DNA of 64,000 nt. It comes from Apostichopus japonicus. Taxonomy: Eukaryota; Echinodermata; Holothuroidea; Aspidochirotida; Stichopodidae. This document shows, piece by piece, positions 1 through 52,576 of the stretch. The DNA is taken from contig NC_092580.1 in NCBI RefSeq assembly GCF_037975245.1, forward strand, positions 31,738,001 to 31,802,000. Reading direction: 5' to 3'. The position numbers and the translations under genes were made by a program. The notes below the pieces were generated by a model. The model did not search any database and was not told the origin of the DNA. It saw nothing but the letters and a program-made list of their open reading frames with translations. Within the stretch, counting starts at the first letter, position 1. Each line of letters opens with the position of its first letter.

Positions 1-193
1 TGTTAGTACAGAACCTCTAGTGGTCTTACACCTTTTGTAAAACAGGGGGCGCATACAGATCCTGAAGTAAAAGTTGACAACTAGTTGCTTTATTTTGTGT
101 TGTGTGAATGATGTGTTATTTAAATTTGTCGACTTCTGTCACGAAGCTGGTTCCACTATAATGTGAGTATGTATATGTTTTATTCCACTGCAG

Positions 194-272
194 TCATAAT
201 CATATAACATCTGAAGGGGCTAGGAAGATTTCCCTTGGTCTGAAGAAAAATTCATCACTTGAGGGATTGTTG
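194..272 (+). CDS. LRR protein exon (LRR repeat)
   Basis: The acceptor is ...ccactgcag and the donor gtaag. The exon is 79 bp, the first base finishing an upstream codon, and it encodes 26 residues ending GLKKNSSLEGLL, a classic RI-type LRR helix and strand. Confidence 0.7.
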
Positions 273-3200
273 GTAAGATTTCAGGATCTAACTAAAGAAA
301 ACTTGAGTAGACCCAAGATAGAATGTTGTTGGTATTTCATTTTGAACTTGTATTATCTTTGCATGAGGTTTTAAACATCTGTTGTTTCTGTTACATCAAT
401 TAATAGCAGAAGCTGGTAACTTATTGATGCACATGGCAGTATTTGAATATAACATAAAACACATCTGGCTGCCTTAAGAATTCTCAGGATATATCAGTGG
501 TTATTAGGGGGCTATCCTAACTGAAAAATATGTGCATGATTTTATATTTAATCAGCTGTTAGGTCAAACTTGCAAAAGGCCACAGTGGCTTTCAATTAAA
601 AGGAAAACAGACAACAGAGATAGCAGTTTTTATAGTTTCCTGGTTTAAATCGTTGGTAATAGTGTAAACCAACATAGAGCAGCTTTGGTAGGTCGGTGGT
701 ATATGTTGCCCCATCAGAGACTGCTTGTCTAACACAGCTGTGATTATATCCCCGGTTGTCTGTGTGTGCTTCTGGAGTATTGATTCATGTAGTCCTAACA
801 TTTTCTATACATCTGAGTTATCTCTGAGTGCACACACTACATGGGTTAATGTCACAGCTCAATAACAATGTGGGAAGCTGTGGGTTTTTAATTGATGTGG
901 TGAGGGGGGGAGGGGGGAGCAGGTTGGTTAGGGGTAGAGTTTGTGAGGGTAGGTAGGGGTCTTGTAGTCTGAATACGTATTATTTAAGAAGTTTTGTTTT
1001 GCTATGTTTACTATCTCTTTAATTCCTATGTTCATTGTTTGTTTTATATATTTCTGATTTGACTTTGTTCAGTTTTTAAGGAGTGAAACTCTTCGACAAT
1101 TCCCTCTAGGCGTTTTAGTTTTACTTCTCTACTTTCATTGATGTTCATAGTACTTTTGTTATTTTGTGCAACTTGTACTATTTAATGTTGTAGATAAACA
1201 AATAATAGAAATGAAAAGGGAGACGATGTAACACCACCTGATGCTTAATCCTTAAAGCTCACATTGATGTCTTCTAACTCCTTTTTGAAGCTCAGTGGTA
1301 ATCGGATTGGAGACGTTGGAATCTTGGCTTTGTTGAAGGCTATCGGGACTGGTAAAACTGGCATCAGACTGCTGGGACTTCAGGTATTTATGCACCATGT
1401 CATGTGGGGTTAAAGGTTGTTTGTATACTATACCTCCAAACTTTAAGCACACTAAAAATGACTAAACATTTCTGAAACTATTTAACCCAAGGTTCTACCT
1501 CTATGGATTATTTTGAAATACTGAGTTGACGTATCGCCTAATTATCAAGCGAATAAAAATATACTGAAAGTTACAGTAGAAGTCTTTGATTTTTGAAGCC
1601 CGGTTTTGATCTGTCCACTGATTGAGCCATATCTTCCCCCTCACAACCCTACATTTTACCTGTGGTCAAAGTTTGTTCTTAAAAGTCAACAACTTTATAG
1701 TAACCTTCTTTTAAGTTTTCTTCTCTTGCATCCCTAAGCAACAAATATAAGAGTATGATTGATGTAAAAGATTTGAGATGGATGTGTTGATGTTTATTCA
1801 CAGTTGATGTAGTCATCTTTATTGTTGACTTAGGAAACGTTGTCTTTGTCTGGGTCCAGAGACAAATTTGAGTTGAAGTGGTATTAGATATTCATGTCAC
1901 CATAATTAATGAAGGAAGCTCGGGAGGGTGGGGTTGGGGGGGCCGTGGCAGAGGGGGGCATCTCCATCAACTCAGTAATTACTTGAATAAGGTATTATGA
2001 GAGAATGAACACAGAACCATGCCATGTAACATGCAGTAAAAACCTGTTTTATTATACTTAATTCCAAATAAAATAATGGCTGGGTATTGTCATGTGGTTA
2101 TTGCTTGTTATTTTTTCAGAGTAGCTCTTTAAAGTGCAGACTACTGTTTTGTTTGTTAGTTTGGTTCTTTTTGAACATCACAAAGTATTAAGCTGTTAAA
2201 CTACAAAATTGTGTGCAACAAAAATAATCAAGACACGGTGTAACGCAGACATTGATAGTGAAACCGGGTAGAAATTATTCGGACAGATTCGTGTTTGTCG
2301 ATGGTAATCACTGAATGGTGGTAGTAGAGTTGTAACGAGCTATTTGTAATGTATATTTTGTATGGTTTTTACTCTTTTGTGTAGGATATCCCAATGCCAG
2401 AAGCTGTACATAATAAGTGCACTGAAATACAGGCTAAGTTTGACGTGTGCATACTACGACTTGACGTAGATGGACGGAGAAAATTCATGGTAAAAAAACT
2501 GTCTCTATTAAACATGATTGAAATAAGATTGTATGTCATGAAACAAGTAGAAACACTGCAGTTAATGACAATCAAAAAACATCAGGCCTGATTCTTATAT
2601 GCAAATTAGCAGTTGATGTATATTTTAAGTAGAAAGAGACATTGTTTAGATATTCACAAAAAAAAAAAATTCTGTAATGCTTATGTAGAACAGAAACAGA
2701 ACCATGTTGATTCAAGTATGCTTGTGGGTTTAAAACTGTAAGCTTCCAACACGACCAATTGTTTGCGATGTTATGCAATACTTGAACCATAATTGATAAT
2801 ACTTAATTACTTAAATACTTAATAATACTTATAATAATAATAATACTTAATAATAATAATACTTAAAATACTTAATTGATACAATAATTGATAAATATGA
2901 ATGTAAGAGCCGACTTCCGTCAGCTTGCGGCTTTGGTAAGCCAATGAGGCTTCTTTGAGTTCCTGCTTGCAGGAGGATCTAAGATACATACATACATACA
3001 TACATACTTGGCTGTGTAGAACTACGTGCCAAATAGCTTGGTAAATCTTTGTTATTTAAGGATTCTCTGTTGATTCAGACATCATGCTTCCTCATTACCG
3101 ACTCTGCTTCTTAGCTCAGAATGTTATTTTCAAACATCCCCTCCCCCAGCCCCTCCTCTTTCTCTGTCTCTCCTCTTGTCAGATCTGTTGAATTAAAAGC

Positions 3201-4620
3201 TTCTTTTTCTTGCCCACAGCCACCTAGTCATGTGACTGCTATGGTGGATCAATTCATAGCAGAGAATGCTGCCCGTTTCTTGTCGTCGTTACTTCACCTC
3301 GATGAACAGAAGAAGAGGGCGCTCTCATCTGATGACATCATCAACATTCTAAGCCAATTAGGAATCGATATGAATCAGGTTGGGACCATAAAGTTATTAT
3401 ATGCATTACGCTGATGTTGTACTGGACTAGAAATAATATGAATTTAATAGTTATCAATTGAACTAAAAGCAGAGTAGAGTTGATTTTAATGAATGTTTAT
3501 GTGCTCGTCGAGAAAGAAATGTCACAGCAGTGTAGTTCACAAGTAGGACTGTCAAAGTTTCATTTCTTTAGAACAGCATTGGTAGTAGTGACATGTAAAA
3601 AGCAACTTGGAAGATTTAAAAAAGTTTGGCTTTTTTACTTAATTTCGTTGAGATTTTGTTGTCATGTAACAATGAAAAGTTTGTCAATTTAAAAAAAAAA
3701 AATACTCACAAAGCTGCTTTGACATACCATACCTCTTTTCTAGTTTCATACCTCAAGAAATTGTTTTCCCTTTGCCTAAGATATAATATGTAATCGGCAT
3801 GTCATGTCATGTCAATATAAGATTCAGGGTATCTGCTTTTAGGCTATAACAATTAAACTAATATTCCTTCTAATTGCACATTCCTCGGCCAGAGTTTCTT
3901 CCAAGGCTGTGCATGGAATGTATCAATGATCATTTTTGTAAACATTAAGTAGGTATTATGGAGTGTAAGCTGGATTTGCTAGAATATGCTAGAAGTAATA
4001 TGCTAGAAGTAATGGGTCACAACGTTAATTCCTACTTCATCTCACCTCCTACAGGATGAACTGGAATCAGCACTACATCATGTCGGTGCACTCGATGAGG
4101 AAAACATTTCATATTTGTGAGTAATTTAAATTCTTCATGAAGGGTCATTTAAAGATATCTACTCATATAATATTACTGATTTGGAGACATCTGCTCTTGT
4201 CAAAACTGTTCATTTTGAGACATGTACTCATTAAGGACTCATCCACTTGTTATGTCTGCTTGCTTGCAGACATTTACCTTCCCATTTCCCTTTCTGACCT
4301 CCCTTTACCTACCCTTCCTCCTTCCTTTACCTTCCCTCCCCCCCCCTTCCTGTCTTCCTCTTATCTCACTTCCCCTTTCCTCCCTCCTCTATCCATCCTC
4401 TTCCTTTCTCCCAATGGATTGCAGAATTAGCATATGATTATCTCTGCTTGATGAGAAGTTAATCAACATTGTGATGTATAATTATCAAGGAGTTTGGTGA
4501 ATGGTTGCATTCTGATCAAATTAAGGTAAATTTCTCTGACTTTTGATAATCCTATTGTTCTTTTCCAACAGACAATTACTTGATGGATTAGCAGTACTGC
4601 AGGGCAAGGCTATGAGATGA
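194..4620 (+). CDS. LRR protein with EF-hand-like C-terminus, 3' part (LRRC74-like)
   Basis: Six exons join in phase: 194-272, 1291-1383, 2385-2489, 3220-3378, 4055-4116 and 4572-4620 (stop TGA). Each internal boundary has AG acceptors and GT donors. The first two exons encode leucine-rich repeats of the ribonuclease-inhibitor type (ITSEGARKISLGLKKNSSLE; then LSGNRIGDVGILALLKAI). The third looks like the capping segment after the LRRs. The last three form an alpha-helical pair resembling degenerate EF-hands (SSDDIINILSQLGIDMNQ, then DELESAL...ENISYLQLLDGL), without a full set of calcium ligands. An LRR array followed by an EF-hand-like tail recalls LRRC74A/B; this is from memory. The 5' end lies left of the window and further upstream exons are not visible. 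It is convergent with the dynamin gene on the other strand. Confidence 0.75.
1291..1383 (+). CDS. LRR protein exon (LRR repeat)
   Basis: This 93-bp phase-0 exon encodes 31 residues beginning LSGNRIGDVGILALLKAI, which matches the LxxNxIGDxGxxAL LRR consensus. It is flanked by ttttgaag and gtattt. Confidence 0.72.
2385..2489 (+). CDS. LRR protein exon (LRR cap region)
   Basis: This 105-bp phase-0 exon lies between ttttgtgtag and gtaaaa. It encodes 35 residues starting DIPMPEAVHNKCTEIQ. No named domain is recognised; its position between LRRs and the EF-hand-like tail suggests a cap. Confidence 0.65.
2886..3007 (+). repeat. SINE 3' fragment with (CATA)n tail
   Basis: This segment (aagagccgacttccgtcagc... 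gcttgcaggaggatctaa, then catacatacata) matches the 3' half of the element at 12838-13107. The shared body and CATA-type tail mark a dispersed SINE family. It lies in an intron of the LRR gene, between the exons at 2385 and 3220. Confidence 0.6.
3220..3378 (+). CDS. LRR protein exon (helical, EF-hand-like)
   Basis: This 159-bp phase-0 exon follows a strong pyrimidine tract and cccacag and is followed by gttggg. It encodes PPSHVTAMVDQFIAENAARF and then the EF-hand-like helix SSDDIINILSQLGID. Confidence 0.72.
4055..4116 (+). CDS. LRR protein exon (EF-hand-like)
   Basis: This 62-bp exon lies between cctacag and gtgagt. It encodes DELESALHHVGALDEENISY plus two bases of a split Leu codon that the last exon completes. 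Confidence 0.7.
4572..4620 (+). CDS. LRR protein terminal exon
   Basis: The exon follows ttttccaacag, completes the split codon, encodes QLLDGLAVLQGKAMR and ends in TGA at 4618-4620. Confidence 0.7.
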
Positions 4621-7600
4621 GCCGCTAATCCACAGCTCTCTAGAGATGAAACATTCATGTATCTCTTGTATAAGGTGCAAGACAGACCAAAGATTCACAA
4701 TCTATCTTTCACCTTTTCTTTATATCATCAACCTTGCAGCATCATTTTTCATCTAGATATTGGATTGTTCAAGTTGAGCCTGCTTAATATCTGGTTAAAT
4801 ACTTGAAAGTTGGAGTATCCAAAACTGAGCGGAAAAAGATACTTTAAACGTTAATTCAGTTCAACGAATATTCACCTGGATCAACGGTGATATAGCCTCA
4901 AATATTACTTGAGTAAAGACACCACTGACCATATTGGAGCAAACATTCCAAAAGACGACTTTTTATTTATATAGCTATTGTTTGTATAATAGAGCCTACT
5001 GTAAAGTATAGTCATTGTCTGATGCACACAATCATGTATTGCAAAAGTTAATATTAACATTTTATTTATTGATATCATCATTTCAAGTTTTATTCTGACT
5101 TTGAAGATCAGAGATAATCTACTTAGGAGACATACCATCAGGACTGGACTGGTTCAGATATTTTTAAGCAAAATGTTTTCTTAATTCACCAAGTCTTTCA
5201 CTGGCAAAAACAATCAGAAAAGATCTAAGTTAAAGCACAGCGAGGATTAAACTTAATGAATTCAGATGATTGCCCAATCAATTAACATCAGTTCATGCAT
5301 GTGTAATCAACTGTTGTAAATATCTGACCAAAGAACAAAAGAATACAAAAAAGGAAGTAAAACAAAAGAGTTCATTGTAATCTTTCCTTGTTCCTCTGCA
5401 AGAAGCATTGATCATAACATCAAGATGTGTATGGAATATAATTAAACATATACATATACATGTCCTTATGTAAAACCATTGTTATCACAAAATATTATTA
5501 CATGCTTATTTAAACATAAAGACCTCCTGGGTAAGAAAAAAATAGGGGGGAAGGGAAAGGTTAAGAAAAATGGAAAAAAATAAGTAATAAATGAGGAGCC
5601 AAAGCAAAGTGAAAGAGATCATATTTATATAACATGATCATACTTTACACACATACACATTTTACATACAGTTAATGAAACCATCATAAACATAGCAAAT
5701 TAAATAGTTTGGGGGGTATAGTTTATAGGTAGAAGTACGAGTTACTTGTTATACAAGACTTTTATAAGCGTGCTAAAGGCTGAATTACTAGTTATCCCAC
5801 TGGGTAGGAATCTTACTCATGTTTATAGGTTAGGAAAAATTTGCAGTGCTTCTCTGTACCGTTGTTGCACTCTTCAAATAGTTCAAACAAAAATACTTAA
5901 AGTAAATATGCTTACAATTAGGGAAAGAAAAGAAGAAGGAACCCTTAAAACAAGCAGAGGTGGAAGAGCAAAAAGAGAAATGAAACAAAATGAAATGAAG
6001 AAAAAAGCAAAACATTCCGAAAGCAATGTAAATGTACAAAATTCACCAGTATTGCACCACAGGCTTTTCTAAGAGATACAAAAAATCCAACTCTCTACAA
6101 ATAATTTGTATACATTGCATCAGATAGTTTACAGCTGATTTCCAACCCACAAAGAGATACTTTCAACCACCTGTTAATGTGGCTCAGTTCATAACAAACT
6201 AATTTTTGCCTTAAATTTTTTATTATCCCGATTATATTTTGTTACCTTATTACGTGTTACTTAATACAGAGGTTACATTAGATGTCCCAGGATTGCCCCC
6301 ATTTTCAAGAAGACTTGACCGTTAGGTCTAATGGTCACTCATTCATGAAAGAGATACTCTTTGAAATGGCACCCAATTATACAAACTCCTTGCTTGCAAA
6401 TATCCATAGAAAAATACTTGGGAAGGATATATAAGTTCATTCCTTACTCTGATACTTAGTTGTGTATGTGTTAAGATTGTTGAATCCATTAGCAGCAAAG
6501 ACCTTCAAAGACAGTTTCATATTTTCCATACACAGTTTTCATTTTCAGTTAACTAGGTCTTTTGTCAGTGGTCATGAAAGGGCAAACACCATACAGGTTA
6601 AATATGGCCCTTGTTGATATTGTTGAAGTACCAACACCTGGAATTAAATGCCGGTAATTCTTAATAAGCTTTTCTTGAGACTGTACAGTGTTACTCAAAC
6701 ACTGCCATAAAACTCAAGACAAGCGATTCATCTTGAAACCCTTGTTGTTGTTGTTAGATGTGAACGATGACCTAAATCAACCTAATGTCACATGAAAAGC
6801 CTAGTTGAAGTGACAAAACATGAAATCAATCAAAGTCTTAATCCAACATTTCCAAATGAAACCATTCACAATCTAAACATTGGTAACATTATTACAACAC
6901 CACTGTGAGGCTTTACAAAACTACACTATATAGACTTTGCATACCCCACTACAAATCCATATTCGTGTCAAAACAACTAAACTTCCTGAAGAATTCTGAC
7001 AAAAACTATATGTAAATATTTCAGACAAACATGTTCCTTCCCCCAAAAAATCATAACTTTTTAAGTTCATGTGTTGTGTTGCAGAATCATTAATGCAATG
7101 AAAACATATTTTAATCTACTTTAATTGTTTCTACGATATCATAACTGAACATTACTCTAGCAGCTATTTATAACTTTACTTGAACTACTCTTGAAAAAAA
7201 TAATTTTAGAAATATATCAAAGCTAACATTATTGACTTGGTCATATAAGCTTGCATGTCTTTCATGTGTAATAAAAAAAATAAGGGGGGCAACTTCCAAA
7301 CTAGTGGCTTAACTAACAAATATGGTCTTCAGTGAGAATAAACTGTTTAATGTAAACAGAGTTCATAAACATAATGTAACATTCTGATAAGAAGATTCAC
7401 AAGGCAAGTGTTTTTATAGCTGAACCATCTTAACCCTGTTAATCCACCTGTCCGATTCACTTAATGGGAGAGTGCCGATAACTCGCTTACAAACTAGAAA
7501 TCATCAATGCTGCCATCTTTACAAGTTATACATGAACATGGTTATCATTTTTAAGCAACCTACGGAAAAAAGTAATATTTTTTTCTAAGCTGAATTCTAA

Positions 7601-8005
7601 TCAAGATTACACCACCAAATCTTTTCTCTGCTCTCAAGAAACTCTAGTTATTAGGAAGATCTTTCATTTGAGGAAAATGCTGACAACTTTTTCAACTTTT
7701 CAGCGAATCAAACAGAATAAGCAATCCAAACTCTTCAGTGAAAGTGTCTCTACATTTGAGAGAGGACAGAGATGTCCGTAGTTATTTCATCTTCATCTAG
7801 ATGAATTGCTTTAAAGAATTCCCTGATTTGATCTGTTCCATACAAGACAAGACACAGGCAAACTTTCCCCATTTTTAATGTCCTCATAATGGGCCGACTT
7901 TCATAACATCACACACACATTGGACAATCACTAATTACTTCTTGCACACATAATGTCTTATCCACCAATGGTTTAGCTCCAAACTTGAGATGTCCTCCTC
8001 TCAAA
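4621..8005. other. Convergent intergenic / 3' UTR interval
   Basis: This lies between the stop codons of the plus-strand LRR gene and the minus-strand dynamin gene. It probably contains both 3' UTRs. Candidate polyadenylation hexamers are aataaa at 5586-5591 (plus) and the complement of tttatt at about 5061-5069 and 6217-6222 (minus); none can be chosen from sequence alone. The short ORFs here have no recognisable homology. Confidence 0.5.
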
Positions 8006-48672
<40,667 letters not shown>

Positions 48673-48903
48673 TTTCGTGCGCTGTTCGGTCTCGAAAACT
48701 AGGCTGTTACTGCACCGTGCTAATTGTCAGATACAGTACATGACAATTTGTCCGATCCCATATTCTGGTCAAAGGTTTCCAGCAGTTATAACTAGACTCA
48801 GTTTTACAGTCGTTGTTAGTTTAGTTTCTAAGTTGTATGCAAAGCTGAACTGTGATGTATCTTCTGTGGTAGTATGCAGGCTACGTATGGCGTATGGCGG
48901 GCC

Positions 48904-48997
48904 GCGAATTTCTTTTTCCTGAACCTTTCGGGCAGTGTACGTGGAGTTTAGCCAATCAGAGCGAGGCTGAGTTGATGACGTACTACTCAGTAAAGAT
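48904..48997. promoter_or_regulatory. Putative DNM1L promoter segment (CCAAT box, CRE-like), left arm of an inverted repeat
   Basis: About 230-325 bp upstream of the DNM1L ATG, the segment contains gccaatcagagcg, a good NF-Y CCAAT box, and tgatgacgtac, a CRE/ATF-like site. The whole ~90 bp recurs in inverted orientation at 49859-49948. Promoter function is inferred from position and motifs. Confidence 0.5.
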
Positions 48998-49039
48998 GGT
49001 CAGTCGGGTAAATGCGTCCCCTCAATAACATAAGGTGGA

Positions 49040-49075
49040 AACGAAAGAGCGCGAGTTCGAGCCCCCGTGTGGATT
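49040..49075 (+). repeat. tRNA-like B-box fragment
   Basis: gagttcgagcc at 49053-49063 resembles a Pol III B box. No A box is convincing, so it is probably a SINE remnant. Confidence 0.25.
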
Positions 49076-49858
49076 TTCCCCCCACTTTTTCTCATGTTCA
49101 AGTAGTTATGTCCAAGTATTATATCATGAATTGAAAATCGATATTATAAGTTATGTCATGGTTTTCGTGCATGGTCATCTTATATATGAAACTTCGTAGA
49201 TAGTGTGGCGAAAATATATATAGTTTCTTTTGTTTATTTTCCTTCTAGATCTTATTAGAGGGAAATCGGTCTCAGCCCCAAAATGTGGTACATCCGTTTT
49301 AGGAAAGTTTATCTTAATTTAAAGGCAGATGACTTGCTAGAATAAAAGACAAGGGAAACAGATAGTCATTCTGGAACAATTAAAGAGAGAGGATTTATTG
49401 CATAATAAAACAAGGGCAGTACTTGCACTCTTATTTACCTAATTCGCTCATCAGTTTACAACAAACATTTGGCAGTTTCCACAATAAACCGTTAATTACT
49501 GGACCTCGTCTCTCACAAGGAGGTGCTATAGGACTGTACCACTGTGTACAAATATTGCTGTGTAGATGTGGGTAAACTGTAAGTACGTAACATACTACTG
49601 TACCAGTACTACAGTACTGAGTACAGTGTCATGTCAATCTGAAGACATTGTAAATTTGTACAACAGACAGCGATCATACATCGCCGTTTTTCAACAAAAA
49701 CCGATGCAAACGTCACGTAAGTTGTGCACAATGATTCAGTATAATGTTATTAGTGCAAGGCCTATATACCTCAATACTTTCTGCTGTAGTACAACAATTA
49801 TGTTGACTTATCGAATGTGATTTCCCCATGCACTTCAACATTTGGTAAGCACGCCGCT

Positions 49859-49948
49859 ATCTTTACTGTAGTACGTCATCAACACAGCCTCTCTGATTGG
49901 CTAAACTCCACGTACACTGCCCGAAAGGTTCAGGAAAAAGAAATTCGC
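49859..49948. repeat. Inverted copy of the DNM1L promoter-like segment
   Basis: The reverse complement of 48904-48997 with a few substitutions and short indels, retaining the CCAAT box (gattggcta) and the gacgtac site (gtacgtcatc). The arms are 861 bp apart. The similarity stops at gaaattcgc, where the 622-bp palindrome begins. Confidence 0.88.
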
Positions 49949-50570
49949 TGGCGGGCCATCAGTCTCAAATCATGGGAGATCGACTTATACCAATTTAAAT
50001 CGACATATACCAGTTTCCTTCGACTTATACCAGTTTCCAGCAGCTGAAATTGACTTCTACCGATTTAAATCGACATATACCAGTTTCATTCTACATATCA
50101 TCGATTTAAATCGACATATACCAGTTTAATTCGACATATCATCGATTTAAATCGACATATACCAATTTAAATCGATGATAAGTAAAATAAATCGGTATAT
50201 GTCAATTTAAATCGATGATATGTCGAATTAAACTGGTATATGTCGATTTAAATCGATGATATGTAGAATGAAACTGGTATATGTCAATTTAAATCGACAT
50301 ATACCAGTTTAATTCGACTTATACCAGTTTAAATCGACATATACCGATTTAAATCGACATATACCAATTTAAATCGATGATATGTAAAATAAATCGATGA
50401 TATGTCCATTTAAATCGACATCTACCAGTTTAAATCGATGATATGTCGAATTAAATCGGTAGAAGTCAATTTCAGCTGCTGGAAACTGGTATAAGTCGAA
50501 GGAAACTGGTATATGTCGATTTAAATCGGTATAAGTCTATCTCCCATGATTTGAGACTGATGGCCCGCCA
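49949..50570. repeat. 622-bp nested palindrome / foldback element
   Basis: The ends tggcgggccatcagtctcaa and ttgagactgatggcccgcca are exact inverted copies, and the inversion continues inward for over 100 bp on each side with small differences. The interior consists of ~20-bp words such as atttaaatcgacatatacca and atttaaatcgatgatatgtc, themselves partly self-complementary. A second, shorter palindrome (about 50084-50277) is nested inside. No ORF of note. Confidence 0.92.
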
Positions 50571-51488
50571 TAGCTACGTACCACAATATTCTATCGATTT
50601 ACACACTAACTTGGCTCGAGGGGGTGGGTGAAAGTAGTGGTTTGGATGTTGAAGTCACGAATGGAAGAACATGTAATGCTAGTATTACTTCTTCTACAAG
50701 GCCTCAGAGACAACACTAGTTTAACGATTTAGTGTGTTTAGTCAAAGGGGCTTTGATTTGCAACTTAGACCATGACCAGGGTTAAAATTCTGGGCGGATG
50801 TGAATAATTGTAATTATGGTATGCTTTAATTAATATATGTCAATATTGAATACCGTTACGCGTCCCCATTTTTATACTCAATCTCACCATCTCAGTGCCA
50901 CTCCCAGCCAATCTATTGTAATGGCACGGTCTCTTGGTCGTGAAAATCCAAGTTGCCTAGCTTCTTTAATTTGTTAGAGAGAATTCCCAGTGCACCCAAG
51001 CGATTTTATGAAAATCAGATCCGTAGAGCAGATATCAATTCTATACAGTAATTGGAAACCACAAATTCGATGTCCAAATCGTTCCCGAATATCGTCCAAA
51101 TCGTTGCCCGAATCGTCGACGACTCTTGCCTGAATATTTCGACACATAATGAAAACGTCGCAAAATAAAAAAGATTGTCAGCCTTCTCATTTCCGAATGT
51201 GGAACACCCTTACAAAGAGCCTGGCGTACTGAGCGGGCGGTCCGCCCGGGTACCAGTCAGGTGGCGTCATGCCACAGCCCCCCCCCCCCAATATAAGGAA
51301 GAGAAAAGGAGAAATAAATAAGAGGAATAAGAATGAGAATTCCTAAACAATATAATCATTATAAAGCTTTGCCAAAGATAGCACCATTTTGCATCTAAGC
51401 CACTGCACCTTACATAAACAGATAAAACTTTAAACTGAAAACGCATGTTAACGACCGTCGAATTATATAATTACTGCTCTAATAAATA

Positions 51489-51787
51489 CAGGCGCGTAGC
51501 GAAGGGGGGGGGGCGAAGGGGGCGACCGCCCCTCCCCCATTGAGCATCTTTTTTTGTACGTTTTTATGATATCGCTAGTCATTTCAAAATAGAAAATGCT
51601 TAGATGCAACTTGCAAGGCCTGGGAAGTGCCATTTCCAGCGATCTGGGAGGCTTTTTTCGGCCAAAGTTTTCTTGTACGCTTCGCGCCAAATTATGGTGG
51701 CGCTACGCTTAGATAGTTTTCAGAGCCGTATATTTACGGCTCTGATAGTTTCCAATACCGAATCAAAAATTCCTCGCTACGCGCCTG
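51489..51787. mobile_element. hAT-type MITE with 8-bp target duplication
   Basis: The termini caggcgcgtagcga and tcgctacgcgcctg are perfect inverted repeats. The perfect 8-bp duplication aataaata occurs at 51481-51488 and 51788-51795. It is 299 bp with no transposase. Confidence 0.93.
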
Positions 51788-52384
51788 AATAAATACTAAC
51801 ACAAACAGCCAATCAGGATCATGTAGCCAGTGCGCATTAACTGATCAAACACGCTAGTGAGCTACACTATACCCTTATTAGAAAGGTGGTTTCCAGGTAC
51901 TGGAATGCCAAAGAAGATGTTATAAGGTAAGAAAAGCTGACATCATACAGGTTTCGCACATCATTGCTCTCGTCATTACCTCGATACTCATTTTCAATCG
52001 GCTTTTCACTTCTGGGACGTACCCTGATGCTCTTAAAACTGCTAAAAAACAAAATTTTCAAGAAAGGAGACAGTACTATCGCTGAGTCATACCGGCCAAT
52101 CAGTCTATCACCCTAATAATATTTCAGATGCAATCTTTGATGTCAGTTTGACATATAGTTCGGTTATTTCAGTATGTTACTTGCCTGAAAGCCCAGTCAA
52201 TCTTTCCTTATTTTCCACGCGCAATTTGCAGATTTGTCGAAAAATGTCAATGCCGGTGTCAAACTCACAAAAGTCATGATATTTCAAAGAAACTTACCAG
52301 ACTGTTTTTTTTTCTATTTCACTAAAATATTTCATGACCATATCAAGACATGGGATCTCAAAATAAAAGATGTTGAGAAAACTT

Positions 52385-52576
52385 TAGAGCAGCTTACAAG
52401 GCCTGGGAAGTGTCATTTTCAACGATCTAGGAGGCCTTTTTAGCTAAAAAATTCCGATACGCTGTGCGCCAACTCATGGTGGCGCTCCGCTTAGACAGTA
52501 AAAAGACGCCCTCCCAGGAATTGGTCAAGCCCCCCAGCGCCCCCCCCCCACTGGAAAATCCTGGCTACGCCACTGA
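52385..52576. mobile_element. hAT MITE fragment
   Basis: It shares acaaggcctgggaagtg and gatctaggaggc with the MITE at 51489 and ends ggctacgccactg, a typical hAT terminus. The other end and target duplication were not found, so it is truncated or diverged. Confidence 0.6.
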
